Source of the DNA: a virus
DNA length: 31,940 bases
Virus record (IMG/VR): IMGVR_UViG_3300048625_000193
Coordinates: 1-31,940 of that record
Direction: 5' to 3' (one strand)
Each line of letters opens with the position of its first letter. Position 1 is the first letter of the stretch. A model generated the notes under the pieces. That model searched no databases. It worked only from the letters and a program-made list of their open reading frames with translations, and was not told where the DNA came from. Made by a program: the position numbers and the translations under genes. This document shows positions 6,542 to 13,522 of the stretch, piece by piece.

Positions 6542-7428
6542 TATCGGCGCTTGGTGACAAGGTAAGGGTCTCCCTGACCGCGAGCCTGACGCGTGAAGAC
6601 CCACTCGCCCTCGACGAGACCGCGCTTGGCGGTTCCCATGCCGTCGAGAATGTAGGACTTCACCTTGTTCAGCTCCGACTCGGCTTCGCGATACTTGCCT
6701 TCGGCGGTGAAGTATTCGACACCGAGCCATCCGAGCTCCACCTCTTCGTCCTCGATAGCCGGGTGAAGGGCGCGGACGGTCGTGTAGGTGGAGAGCGCAC
6801 CGTCGAACTCGGGTTGAGTGTCCGAGGCGACGAGCTCGAGGAACTCCGTCGCACGTTCCACCGAGAGCTCTTGGAAGAGCGGGTTCGCTTCGAGCTCGTA
6901 CTCACGCCAACGGTTCCCGTGGAAGAGGACGACGACGTAGGCGCGGGCATAGCCGAACACGTTGAGGTAATGCTGAACCTGAGCCTCGTAATGCGCCGGG
7001 ACTCCCGCACTCCATGCGTCCTCGTACTGAGCGGTCTTCACCTCCACGATTCCGAACTCGTCCCCACGTTGGAAGATGGCGTCCGGGTTGGCGATAGCCC
7101 ACTCGAGCTCCGGATGAGCCCACGTCCCCACGTTGCGGTGGACGACGACCTCCGGGTGCTCGTCGGCGAACTTGTCGAGGACGACCGGCTCGAGACGGTT
7201 CCCCCACTCCATCGCCTCGTTCATGGGGACGGCGTCGTCGATGCGACCCGTCTTCTTCGCCCAACGCGTGAACGCGGACTCGTAAGGATTCAGCCCCATG
7301 ATGGTTCCGATATCCGATCCGCCGAGACCCGTGCTCCGCAGCGCGAGCCATTCCGGCGAACCATTCTCGAGACTCGCCAAGAAGCGAGCCTTCGTCCCGT
7401 AGTCATCGGGTAGTGTTTTATCTGTCAT
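6541..7428 (-). CDS. YqaJ-family viral recombinase exonuclease
   Basis: 295 residues from the ATG at 7428 behind AGAGAGGG; the frame is open further upstream but that part covers leader DNA. PD-(D/E)XK nuclease motifs are clear: Arg31 and GGSDIG at 36-41, Glu80 in GNRLEP, NPDA with Asp116, EVK at 129-131, then HYEAQVQHYL. YqaJ exonucleases digest one strand of duplex ends and hand ssDNA to a partner annealing protein, here Erf. The C-terminus (about 230-295) is helical with a short extension. The gene leads the leftward block after the WhiB divergent region. Confidence 0.88.
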   Translation of the reverse strand: MTDKTLPDDYGTKARFLASLENGSPEWLALRSTGLGGSDIGTIMGLNPYESAFTRWAKKTGRIDDAVPMNEAMEWGNRLEPVVLDKFADEHPEVVVHRNVGTWAHPELEWAIANPDAIFQRGDEFGIVEVKTAQYEDAWSAGVPAHYEAQVQHYLNVFGYARAYVVVLFHGNRWREYELEANPLFQELSVERATEFLELVASDTQPEFDGALSTYTTVRALHPAIEDEEVELGWLGVEYFTAEGKYREAESELNKVKSYILDGMGTAKRGLVEGEWVFTRQARGQGDPYLVTKRR

Positions 7429-7452
7429 CGGTTTCCCTCTCTTACCGGTGGC

Positions 7453-7503
7453 ACGAAAGCCCCCGACGTTCTTCTCCCCCGAAGATTTCCGGGGGTTTTT
7501 CGT
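7453..7503 (+). terminator. Rho-independent terminator with alternative stems
   Basis: On the plus strand, CCCCCG (7476-7481) pairs with CGGGGG (7490-7495), followed by TTTTT. A second CCCCCG (7460-7465) can pair with the same CGGGGG and is extended by ACGAAA (7453-7458) against TTTCGT (7498-7503). The two pairings exclude each other. The plus-strand T tract makes it a rightward terminator placed upstream of the WhiB-like gene. On the minus strand it is the leader of the exonuclease transcript, where it could act as a weak terminator or attenuator. Confidence 0.65.
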
Positions 7504-7562
7504 TTCTATCATTTCGACTATAGTCATAGTGTCCGACATTGAACAACATTGAAGAGGGTATT
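7504..7562. promoter_or_regulatory. Divergent promoter region with palindrome
   Basis: The perfect palindrome GACTATAGTC (7516-7525) provides a TATAGT box on both strands. On the minus strand TTGTTC lies 18 bases upstream; the plus -35 is poor. Next to it is a direct repeat, ACATTGAACA followed by ACATTGAAGA (7536-7555), one helical turn apart. The layout suggests a regulated divergent promoter for the WhiB-like gene and the exonuclease operon. No experiment-grade promoter call is possible from sequence alone. Confidence 0.4.
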
Positions 7563-7838
7563 TTGATAACCACACTTGACGACCTGAACAAGGCCATTGA
7601 ATTGACCAACGGAACGCCATGCCAGGGAGCACCGGACTTATTCGTCAACGATGCGGAGGACACCAATTCGATTTTGATGACCCGCTACGCCAAGATTCTT
7701 TGCTTGGAGTGTCCCGTTCTCGAGCTATGCGCGTCCTACGCGATGGACAACCGGGAGACGTTCGGAGTATGGGGAGGGACGAGCCCTAACGACCGACGTA
7801 AGACTCGCCTGACAAGTAGTCCCGCATCGTCTCGATAG
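7563..7838 (+). CDS. WhiB-family Fe-S transcription regulator
   Basis: 91 residues from a TTG at 7563 behind GAAGAGGG; an upstream in-frame TTG at 7539 lacks a ribosome site. The four iron-sulfur ligands are Cys20 (NGTPCQGAPDLF), Cys47 and Cys50 (CLECP) and Cys56 (LELC), in the CxxCx5C arrangement, followed by the GVWGGT turn (68-73) and a basic tail (NDRRKTR). Wbl proteins carry a 4Fe-4S cluster and bind region 4 of the primary sigma factor. This is the only plus-strand gene in the early block, and its 3' end overlaps the sigma-like gene by 53 bases. Likely redirects or blocks host transcription or affects the lysogeny decision. Confidence 0.88.
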   Translation: MITTLDDLNKAIELTNGTPCQGAPDLFVNDAEDTNSILMTRYAKILCLECPVLELCASYAMDNRETFGVWGGTSPNDRRKTRLTSSPASSR

Positions 7839-8370
7839 CTCGAGCGACCCGCTTGAACGCTCCCATCTCGGAGACGTCCATGAGGGACGCGATGGTGTGG
7901 AACGTCTCCCCGTCGCGGAAGCGCAACGTGAGCGTCGTCTTGAGGACGTCGGGGAGCTGAGAGAACGCGTCCCGAAGGTCGATGAGAATCGCCTGAGCGA
8001 GACCGAACTCCGACGGGATGGACTGAGCCGGACGGTTCCCCACCTCGAGGACGAGAGTCTCCGGCGTCGACTCCCACATGAACGGGAGAGCGCGCTCAAT
8101 CTGCGCGAACGTGTAAGGCGCGTCCTGCGTGATGAGACCGCCCGCACGATGCTCCTGTTGCCTCACCGAATACGATGCCGCGACCCGGCGCAGAGCCACG
8201 CCGAGCTTGCCCTCGTCACCGTTACGACGGTACTCGCCGACCTTCCCCGGATGCTCGTAGAGCCAGAGGATGAGCTCGGACGTGAGGTCTTCAATCTCGA
8301 CCGCCGACCACTTCGAGCCGATACGGTAAGCAACCTTCCGAGCGAGGTCGATATCGGCCTCAGTAACCAA
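7786..8370 (-). CDS. Sigma-70-like transcription factor (putative)
   Basis: 194 residues. Residues 8-40 (DLARKVAYRIG...VEIEDLTSELILWLYEHPGK) resemble sigma region 2.1-2.2, and 137-185 (SQLPDVLKTTLTLRF...ETFHTIASLMDVS...AFKRVARAIETM) fit a region 4 helix-turn-helix. The middle is a poor match, so it may be a diverged or anti-host sigma relative. The TTG start at 8370 abuts the TAG of the phosphoesterase gene and has GAAGG 8 bases upstream. Probably directs RNA polymerase to phage promoters; it could instead be only a DNA-binding protein. Confidence 0.65.
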   Translation of the reverse strand: MVTEADIDLARKVAYRIGSKWSAVEIEDLTSELILWLYEHPGKVGEYRRNGDEGKLGVALRRVAASYSVRQQEHRAGGLITQDAPYTFAQIERALPFMWESTPETLVLEVGNRPAQSIPSEFGLAQAILIDLRDAFSQLPDVLKTTLTLRFRDGETFHTIASLMDVSEMGAFKRVARAIETMRDYLSGESYVGR

Positions 8371-9630
8371 CTAGAGCACCTTCGTTTCTTCGACTGTCCG
8401 CGCCCATGAGTGCGGGAGAATTGTTTCGACCGCGCGCTCGCGGGTGATCGTCCCCTTCATCACGACGGGGTCCGACACCAAGCCGGCGGTCTGAGAGAAC
8501 CAAGAGGACGCGTCGCACAACGCCCCGCCCTGAATCCATTGCGTGTCACCGACGAGCTGTTGGAAGCGGGCGTGATGGTAGTGACCGGTAAAGAGGAGGT
8601 CGGAGTCGCCGACCGGGTCACGGGTCGCGGCCATCGCCTTGAACCATGCGAGAATCTTCCCCTCGGTTCCCGTGCCTCCACGGGCGACGTGACCATGCGT
8701 GAGACCCACGACGTGACCGAGGACGTCAACGGTGAGGGAGAGACGTTCCTTCGACGGGAACGAGAACGTCACCTCGTCATGTCCCGCCAGGGCGAACGCT
8801 TCGGCGACCTGTTCCACGACGGCGACGTCGTCGTTGTCTCCGAGAGTGGTGAACGCCTTCCCGCCCATACGGTTCTCGCCGTGATTGCCGGGGACGACGG
8901 CGACGTGGATCGGCAGACCGAACGAGGCGACCTCGAGGAGGAACTCGGTGAGGAGTCGTCGGACGAGTTTCACTTGGTCGCGTCGGTCGAGCTGAACGCT
9001 GAAGGTCTGAGTGGCGTACCATCCGTCAATCCCCTCGACGAGGTCTCCGGTGATGGGGATGAACACGGCCGACGCGGGATGCCCGGACTTCGCGAGCATC
9101 TTAAGGTCGCCCAAAGCGAGGCGACCCAATTCGAGAGCCTTCTCCACCATTCCCTCGACACCCCTACCGTCGGACTGTCCTGCCTGTAGGTCGGTAATCT
9201 GTAAGAAGTAGACGCGCTCAGCGTCGACCTCGAGCGTCTTCTTGACCGGGCGCTTGCGCGCAGCGTCCACGAGGTCGTCGATGTTGACGCCGGGGACGAG
9301 CTCATGACGACGCCTGACGCGAGCCTTGAAGTAGTAGAGACGGGTCGTCTCGCCGTCGCCGACGTTCGCGTCCCACGCGCGCACCTCAACGGAATCACCT
9401 TCCACCTCGAAGTCTTCGGGGTTCATGCCCGCCGGGAGGAGCTCGACGAGGAGGGAGTCCCAATCATCGGGAGCCGATGCCCGAGGTTCGGAGACAATCG
9501 CTCCGCCGTCACGGGAGAGAGACACTCCGGGAGTCCATCCGGAGGGATGCTTGTGTTTCTTGCCGTGCCTGACTTCGGTCGCGTGACCGTTGACGCCTAC
9601 GGCGAGGAGCCGTTCTAGTGATGAGGTCAT
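8371..9630 (-). CDS. Metallophosphoesterase (Mre11/SbcD-like)
   Basis: 419 residues from the ATG at 9630 behind AAAGG; the frame is open upstream, but that part overlaps the next gene. Calcineurin-like motifs appear in order: ITDLQAG at 145-151 (D-x-Q in place of the usual D-x-H), GDLVEG at 195-200, GNHGEN at 248-253, THGH at 311-314 and GHYHH at 349-353. The first 140 residues are a separate, poorly recognisable domain. Such enzymes hydrolyse phosphodiesters or DNA ends with two metal ions. Presence in the replication block suggests DNA-end processing; cyclic nucleotide cleavage is an alternative. Confidence 0.8.
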   Translation of the reverse strand: MTSSLERLLAVGVNGHATEVRHGKKHKHPSGWTPGVSLSRDGGAIVSEPRASAPDDWDSLLVELLPAGMNPEDFEVEGDSVEVRAWDANVGDGETTRLYYFKARVRRRHELVPGVNIDDLVDAARKRPVKKTLEVDAERVYFLQITDLQAGQSDGRGVEGMVEKALELGRLALGDLKMLAKSGHPASAVFIPITGDLVEGIDGWYATQTFSVQLDRRDQVKLVRRLLTEFLLEVASFGLPIHVAVVPGNHGENRMGGKAFTTLGDNDDVAVVEQVAEAFALAGHDEVTFSFPSKERLSLTVDVLGHVVGLTHGHVARGGTGTEGKILAWFKAMAATRDPVGDSDLLFTGHYHHARFQQLVGDTQWIQGGALCDASSWFSQTAGLVSDPVVMKGTITRERAVETILPHSWARTVEETKVL

Positions 9631-9938
9631 GTAGTGCCTTTCGATAGGTGACAGACGCACTCCCCTCGACGGTGCGAGCGGATGGCGGAGGCGGAGCCGG
9701 GGATGGCTTCGTCGCGCATGGCGACGGCGAGCTTGTCCGCCGACACCGGCGAGTCGACGAGCGTGGCGAACATTCCACGCGTCGGCTCGGGGAGTGTCGC
9801 GATGGACTGACCGATGACGCACCCGTGAGACGGGGCTTCGATGAGTGCCATGAGCACCTCCAACAGAATGAGGTCTACCAAGTCCAAGCCTAGAGACTCC
9901 GAGAGCCCGTGAGTCATATCCCCGTCCCGGCGTGTCAT
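9627..9938 (-). CDS. Small HTH-like protein, putative
   Basis: 103 residues from the ATG at 9938 (AAGGAC 10 bases upstream; a second in-frame ATG at 9917 is possible). The C-terminal half, MFATLVDSPVSADKLAVAMRDEA and then SASAIRSHRRGECVC, has the look of small actinophage DNA-binding proteins in which a helix-turn-helix ends in SHRRG and a Cys pair. The N-terminus is a hydrophobic helix (LDLVDLILLEVLMALIEA). ATGA overlap with the phosphoesterase gene indicates co-translation. Confidence 0.65.
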   Translation of the reverse strand: MTRRDGDMTHGLSESLGLDLVDLILLEVLMALIEAPSHGCVIGQSIATLPEPTRGMFATLVDSPVSADKLAVAMRDEAIPGSASAIRSHRRGECVCHLSKGTT

Positions 9939-9945
9939 ATCTCAA

Positions 9946-10254
9946 TCAGTCCTTGAAGGTTGCGTGGAGGGAACGCGAGACGAAAAAGTTGTGCTCGCGG
10001 ATCGCTGAGGCGAGCGTCTGAAGCCGGTGCTCGCGACGCATGAGGAAGAGGTCACGCCCGTCGGGCAGCGCATACGCCTCCTCGAGGTAGGTGGAGTCCT
10101 GACCGAGGAGCCACGACACGACGGCATCCTCTCCGGGCGTGAACGGCTTGGAGATGACCACGACGTCGGTCGCCCCGACGTAGGCCTCGGAGTCGCCGGC
10201 ACGGAACTTACGGGAGAACGCGTCCGAGAAGGGCAGCGTCCAACGGGTTCCCAT
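9946..10254 (-). CDS. Hypothetical protein, 102 residues
   Basis: Starts MGTRWTLPFSDAFSRKFRAG; the ATG at 10254 overlaps the stop of the HTH gene (TAATG), which fixes the start. No known domain is visible. The C-terminal part is basic (FLMRREHRLQTLASAIREHNFFVSRS). It sits between two predicted DNA-binding proteins in the operon that begins at the divergent control region. Confidence 0.65.
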   Translation of the reverse strand: MGTRWTLPFSDAFSRKFRAGDSEAYVGATDVVVISKPFTPGEDAVVSWLLGQDSTYLEEAYALPDGRDLFLMRREHRLQTLASAIREHNFFVSRSLHATFKD

Positions 10255-10712
10255 TACTCTTCGAGCTCCTCTAGGTCGATGGGGCGGGTGCGGATGGGGA
10301 TGCCGTTCTTGCCGTCGCCGACCTCGTCGGCGGTGACGTAGATGAACCCCGAACCTGCGGGGACGTAGGCGACGACGAGACCTTGCTCCTCTAACCCCTC
10401 GAGCCACGCGTCGAGCCGGATGACGTCCTCACGTCCGAGCTCGATGCCCGCGCGACGACGACCGAGGAGGCGGAGCATCCGCGCCGGGTACTGAGTGAGG
10501 TGCTCGGCGCGCACCCGCCAGGGGAGCTCGTCCTTGTACCGTGGAGCCTCAGCGGTCAGCCCCGCCCGGTGGAGTGCGCTCGACACGGCGGAGCGTGACA
10601 CGATGAGACCCGTGTGCTCCTTGACCCACTCCGCTATCTCGGCGTGTGTCAGCCCCGCGTCGACGAGCTTGCGGAGCTCCTGCGTCGGAGGCAGAAGCCG
10701 AGGCGCAGCCAT
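10254..10712 (-). CDS. HTH DNA-binding regulator, divergent from integrase
   Basis: 152 residues. A helix-turn-helix occupies about residues 10-52: ELRKLVDAGLTHAEIAEWVKEHTG, then the recognition helix SRSAVSSALHRAGLT. It is followed by PWRVRAEHLTQYPARMLRLLGRRR, a module common to actinophage HTH proteins. Start at the ATG at 10712 with GGAAGGAC upstream. It is the first leftward gene opposite the integrase, the usual place for a lysogeny regulator. It may act as repressor or as an early activator; no cleavage or dimerisation domain is visible to decide. Confidence 0.75.
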   Translation of the reverse strand: MAAPRLLPPTQELRKLVDAGLTHAEIAEWVKEHTGLIVSRSAVSSALHRAGLTAEAPRYKDELPWRVRAEHLTQYPARMLRLLGRRRAGIELGREDVIRLDAWLEGLEEQGLVVAYVPAGSGFIYVTADEVGDGKNGIPIRTRPIDLEELEE

Positions 10713-10777
10713 GCCCGTCCTTCCCTCGTTCGGCGTAACGCTGAGGAGGCTAGCGGTTACTCAACGCGAGCGCAACC

Positions 10778-10793
10778 GTGACACGTTGCTATC
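10778..10793 (-). repeat. Variant GATAGCAACGTGTCAC
   Basis: In the HTH/integrase control region. It matches copies 1 and 2 in GATAGCAAC and then diverges, forming GTGTCAC where they have ATGACAC. Confidence 0.5.
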
Positions 10794-10855
10794 GGACACC
10801 CACACGAAAGCGCAGGTCAGAGCCATTGGCTGAATTCATCTTCATTGCCGCCAAC

Positions 10856-10867
10856 GCAACATGACAC
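10856..10867 (+). repeat. GCAACATGACAC element, copy 3
   Basis: Non-coding copy, 38 bases upstream of the integrase start and just upstream of the TATCCT box. Opposite strand to copies 1, 2 and 5. Confidence 0.75.
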
Positions 10868-10904
10868 ACGGCGCTATCCTGAACCTCCGACGAAGGAGGA
10901 CTAG

Positions 10905-11912
10905 GTGTCGAGCACCGTTGAAGAGGCCGTGGCGGCGTTCCTCGAGGACTGTCGCGCGGTAGGTCTGGCAGAGGGAACCATCCGGGGGAGAGAGTCGACG
11001 CTCGGGATGCTCGCGAGGTCATGCGGTCGCATCCAAGTCCGCAAGCTCGGACGCCCGGAGCTCGTCACGTTCTTCAACGAGATGGCATGGTCGCCCCGTA
11101 CCCGGTACGAGCGCATCGGTCAGCTCAAGACGTTCTTCGCATGGTGTCGGGGGAGCGGGCTCATGCCTCCGGACTCCGACCCCTTCTTCCAATGGCGACG
11201 TGTCGTCCCCGCCGAGGCGACGCGTACCCGCATCCCGTTCGAGGAGTGGGCTACTCTGCTAGGCGCGTGTCGCACCGTCCGAGAGCGGAGCGTCATCGCG
11301 ACCGGGTTGTTCCTCTTCCTCCGCGCGTCGGAACAGAAGGAGCTCCGCGTGAAGGACGTTCACCTCGACCGAGATGAGATAGATATTTTCAGAGTGAAGA
11401 CGGGTAAGCGTGATGCGATGCCCATCGTCTCAGAACTGAGGCCTTATCTTGCCGATCAGCTCGAATACACGTCTTCGCTTTTTGCCATCTCGCCCGAGCA
11501 TTACTTGATTCCTGCCGGGACTGTTCCGAAGAAGCGTGAACCGAACGGTCGGCTTATTGCGGGCTCGGCGCATATCGACCCGACGAATCCCATCGGGCAT
11601 CCTCACCGGGTCGTTCAGTCCGTGCTCAAGAGGTGCGGATACGAGACCGCAGGAGAAGGAGAACACACCCTCCGACGCTCCGGAGCTCGAGCCTACTTCG
11701 ACTCGCTCGTAGACATGGGCTACGACGGCGCACTACGCCGGATTCAAGTGATGCTCGGTCACAAGAACTCCATCACGACGGAGCTTTACCTCGGTCTCGA
11801 CGTGGAGCGCTACGCCCGGAACCGTGACCTTCGGGGGAAGCCAATGTTCGCCTCTCGTGCTACGCCCGCCAACGTCATCCCGTTCGGACGAAGGGATACC
11901 CGTGCGAATTGA
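10905..11912 (+). CDS. int: Tyrosine site-specific integrase
   Basis: 335 residues from a GTG at 10905 with GAAGGAGG 5 bases upstream. The N-terminal SAM-like core-binding domain spans about 5-95 and the catalytic domain about 105-305. The catalytic set is visible: Arg140 in FLRASEQKEL, Lys165/168 region, H254-x-x-R257 in HTLRRSGARAY, His286 in MLGHK and the nucleophile Tyr295 in TTELYLGL. There is no arm-binding AP2 domain of obvious type, and length is normal for small actinophage integrases. It integrates and, with a directionality factor, excises the phage. The only genes co-directional and downstream are two small ones. Confidence 0.92.
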   Translation: MSSTVEEAVAAFLEDCRAVGLAEGTIRGRESTLGMLARSCGRIQVRKLGRPELVTFFNEMAWSPRTRYERIGQLKTFFAWCRGSGLMPPDSDPFFQWRRVVPAEATRTRIPFEEWATLLGACRTVRERSVIATGLFLFLRASEQKELRVKDVHLDRDEIDIFRVKTGKRDAMPIVSELRPYLADQLEYTSSLFAISPEHYLIPAGTVPKKREPNGRLIAGSAHIDPTNPIGHPHRVVQSVLKRCGYETAGEGEHTLRRSGARAYFDSLVDMGYDGALRRIQVMLGHKNSITTELYLGLDVERYARNRDLRGKPMFASRATPANVIPFGRRDTRAN

Positions 11913-12183
11913 GTCTTTAGTCTGTGACTTCCACAATGCCCGGACTTGCGTTGGTGACGTTACCACGCTGATCATCTTTACGGATGGAGACCGTCAAGCC
12001 ACGGCGGTCGACCTCTGTCAGCATCACGCAGCCCCGGTGAAGAAGGTCTTCGCCAAGGGGACACCCGTCGACTTGCCCACCCGTCCGCGAGCGCGGATGG
12101 AGCCGACGAAGCTCCGAACAACCGGCAAGACTCAGAGGCTCAAGAAGCGAGGACACGATGGCCAGAAGGACGAAAGCTCATAA
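11902..12183 (+). CDS. Small Cys/His protein with basic tail, downstream of integrase
   Basis: 93 residues from a GTG at 11902 (AAGGG upstream), overlapping the integrase end by 11 bases. Residues 1-45 carry cysteines and histidines (VCDFHNARTC, then AVDLCQHHAAPVKK), a layout like N-terminal domains of phage Lsr2-like or small zinc proteins. The last 40 residues are strongly basic (RPRARMEPTKLRTTGKTQRLKKR). It probably binds DNA. Being second in the integrase operon it is a candidate excision factor or nucleoid-type regulator, but no excisionase signature is present. Confidence 0.65.
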   Translation: MRIESLVCDFHNARTCVGDVTTLIIFTDGDRQATAVDLCQHHAAPVKKVFAKGTPVDLPTRPRARMEPTKLRTTGKTQRLKKRGHDGQKDESS

Positions 12184-12337
12184 CCCGGAGGCGCGGACGC
12201 GTCGCAAGCCTGAACCGGTAGAGACGCGTCAGATAGCGAACGACCGTATTTGGAAGACGGTCACGGCGTTGGCTGAAGGCAACATGACACGCGTGGAGGT
12301 TGTGTCATACACGCACGTCACGGTCGTCATCCCGTAA
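12158..12337 (+). CDS. Hypothetical basic protein, 59 residues
   Basis: Begins MARRTKAHNPEARTRRKPEP and ends THVTVVIP. It starts at the ATG at 12158 after GAGGAC and overlaps the previous gene by 26 bases. The N-terminus is very basic, the C-terminus beta-like. Its stop lies 5 bases before the terminator stem, so it is the last gene of the integrase transcript. A copy of GCAACATGACAC occurs inside it (12279-12290). Confidence 0.6.
   Translation: MARRTKAHNPEARTRRKPEPVETRQIANDRIWKTVTALAEGNMTRVEVVSYTHVTVVIP
12279..12290 (+). repeat. GCAACATGACAC element, copy 4
   Basis: Lies inside the 59-residue gene at 12158-12337, about 50 bases before the bidirectional terminator. Confidence 0.7.
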
Positions 12338-12342
12338 GACGC

Positions 12343-12385
12343 AAAGAAGCCCCGTCTCCTCGAGCTGAGGGGGCGGGGCTTCTTT
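12343..12385. terminator. Strong bidirectional rho-independent terminator
   Basis: A perfect 12-bp stem, AAAGAAGCCCCG (12343-12354) against CGGGGCTTCTTT (12374-12385), with an inner CCTC/GAGG pairing in the loop. On the plus strand it is followed by TGTTTTGT; the A/T-rich outer end also serves the minus strand. It lies where the rightward integrase transcript meets the leftward late operon. Confidence 0.9.
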
Positions 12386-12401
12386 GTTTTGTAAGACTAG
12401 C

Positions 12402-12482
12402 TTACTGACACGAGTCGCATTGGAACGCATCCATCGGGTCAACGGGAACGGAGTAACCTCCGATAGTGTCGCGAGGGTCCAC
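12402..12482 (-). CDS. Possible miniprotein with C-terminal CxxC, 26 residues
   Basis: A GTG at 12482, two bases after the stop of the membrane protein, is preceded by GAGG 7 bases upstream. Translation runs VDPRDTIGGYSVPVDPMD and ends CDSCQ. The good ribosome site and position as the last gene before the terminator support it, but at 26 residues coding cannot be proven by eye. Confidence 0.45.
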   Translation of the reverse strand: MDPRDTIGGYSVPVDPMDAFQCDSCQ

Positions 12483-12484
12483 GC

Positions 12485-12667
12485 TTAGTCCTCTTCCTTC
12501 GTCGACGTGTTAGCGACGGGGAGGATGTTGAGGACGACGCCGGCAAGACCGAGCCATGTCGCGACCTGAGCATCCGTCAAAAGACCGTAAGCGCCGACGA
12601 CGACACCGATCGCCATGAGGACGCGGTAGATGTAAGCGCGCACCGGAGCGGTGAGGAGCTTCTTCAT
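12485..12667 (-). CDS. Small membrane protein of lysis module (holin candidate)
   Basis: 60 residues: a basic start (MKKLLTAPVRAYIYR), a first hydrophobic segment (about 16-30, VLMAIGVVVGAYGLL), a second (about 36-51, VATWLGLAGVVLNIL) and the charged tail TSTKEED. Two membrane spans, a basic N-terminus and position directly after the endolysin are what is expected of a small class II holin. AAAGGAAAC precedes the ATG at 12667. The other candidate is the coiled-coil membrane protein at 13809-14096. Confidence 0.7.
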   Translation of the reverse strand: MKKLLTAPVRAYIYRVLMAIGVVVGAYGLLTDAQVATWLGLAGVVLNILPVANTSTKEED

Positions 12668-12685
12668 GCTTGTTTCCTTTACTTG

Positions 12686-13522
12686 TTAGCGGAGTGAGGA
12701 ACCGGCTCGCTTGAGCGCGGCGTAAGTGAGAGGTCCGGGGATACCATCGGTGACACCCGTATAGCCGTGAGAGGCTTTGAGCCACTTCTGAACGGCCGTC
12801 CATGTCTTCGGTCCAGGGATGCCGTCAACGACTCCCGTGTAACCGAAGCTTGCCTTGAGGAATGTCTGAAGAGACTTCCAATCGTTGACGTTCACGGACG
12901 AGCTCGGCGCGACGGGACCCTGACGCAAGGCGGCAAGAGTGAGAGGTCCGGCGACACCATCCACGGCGAGACCATGCTTGGACTGAAAGTCCCTTACGGC
13001 AGCGATAGTTTTCGGACCCGCGACACCGTCAACGGTAAGTCCGTAGCCGAACCGGTTGAGGAGTGCCTGAAGCTCCGTGCTACTCGAAGAGGTGGGAGCT
13101 CCAACGTAGTCGCAATGCCAAGACTCGGAAGCGATGGTGAAGCTGAATCCGTGCTTCGCGAAGATGCTCTTCACGGTCGGGTTCCCACGTCCGGGGTTCA
13201 CGTCTGCGCTGATACCCCACCCGTGATTCGAGAATTTGGGAGTCGCAGCGAGGGGACCTCCGCGCTTGTGGACGCCGTAGACGTAATGCTGATTAGAGCC
13301 ACCGGTCGAAGTCTTGCGTTCGTCCCGGACGTTCTGATCGGCGGGGACGCCAAGGGGGCGAAAACCCTCGTTGACTGTGATGGGGAACCCGGCTCGTTCG
13401 CACTCGGCGATAGCGTTCGCGAGCGCCTTCCCGACCTCGGGCTTGAACCAATCGTTCTTGACGCGAATCATCGCGCTCTTAGGGATAGCGCCGTTGGCGT
13501 ATCCACCCCATGCGTTGCTCAA
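12686..13522 (-). CDS. Endolysin: M15 peptidase with repeated peptidoglycan-binding motifs
   Basis: 278 residues. The N-terminal catalytic domain (about 1-142) is an M15/VanY-type zinc peptidase: GFRPLG at 53-58, H100 and D107 in SNHGWGISADV, and H136 in ESWHCDYV are the metal and catalytic residues. It cleaves peptide bonds in the cell-wall stem peptide. The C-terminus has four DGxxGPxTxxA motifs (164-176, 187-199, 232-244, 258-270), i.e. two duplicated peptidoglycan-binding units of differing type (VDGVAG versus DGIPG). Start is a TTG at 13522 in a TTGA overlap with the LysM gene. No signal peptide, so export depends on a holin. Confidence 0.88.
   Translation of the reverse strand: MSNAWGGYANGAIPKSAMIRVKNDWFKPEVGKALANAIAECERAGFPITVNEGFRPLGVPADQNVRDERKTSTGGSNQHYVYGVHKRGGPLAATPKFSNHGWGISADVNPGRGNPTVKSIFAKHGFSFTIASESWHCDYVGAPTSSSSTELQALLNRFGYGLTVDGVAGPKTIAAVRDFQSKHGLAVDGVAGPLTLAALRQGPVAPSSSVNVNDWKSLQTFLKASFGYTGVVDGIPGPKTWTAVQKWLKASHGYTGVTDGIPGPLTYAALKRAGSSLR

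Larger units (their letters stand above)
10713..10904. promoter_or_regulatory. Divergent control region between HTH gene and integrase
   Basis: 192 non-coding bases. Leftward: TTGCGC (10775-10770) and TAGCCT (10752-10747) with 17 bases between, giving a short leader to the HTH gene. Rightward: TATCCT (10875-10880) lies just before the integrase ribosome site, with no clear -35. Two related repeats are present: GCAACATGACAC at 10856-10867 and, on the minus strand, GATAGCAACGTGTCAC at 10793-10778. They may be operators of the phage switch. Promoter calls are weak matches only. Confidence 0.45.

Noticed and set aside
6517-7413. Long open frame (298 codons) on the plus strand opposite the exonuclease
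   Set aside because: Mirror of a GC-rich gene; low-complexity Val/Arg/Glu product, no ribosome site, and the minus strand has a clear YqaJ nuclease.
8410-9189. Plus-strand open frame of 259 codons opposite the phosphoesterase
   Set aside because: The minus strand carries all metallophosphoesterase motifs; the antisense product has no recognisable pattern.
10861-10962. Possible 33-codon leader ORF starting at the ATG of the repeat copy upstream of integrase
   Set aside because: No ribosome site, Arg-rich product, and it overlaps the integrase start in another frame; more likely non-coding repeat.
12386-12484. attP next to the integrase terminator
   Set aside because: No tRNA-like core or paired arm sites seen; without a host genome the core cannot be found.
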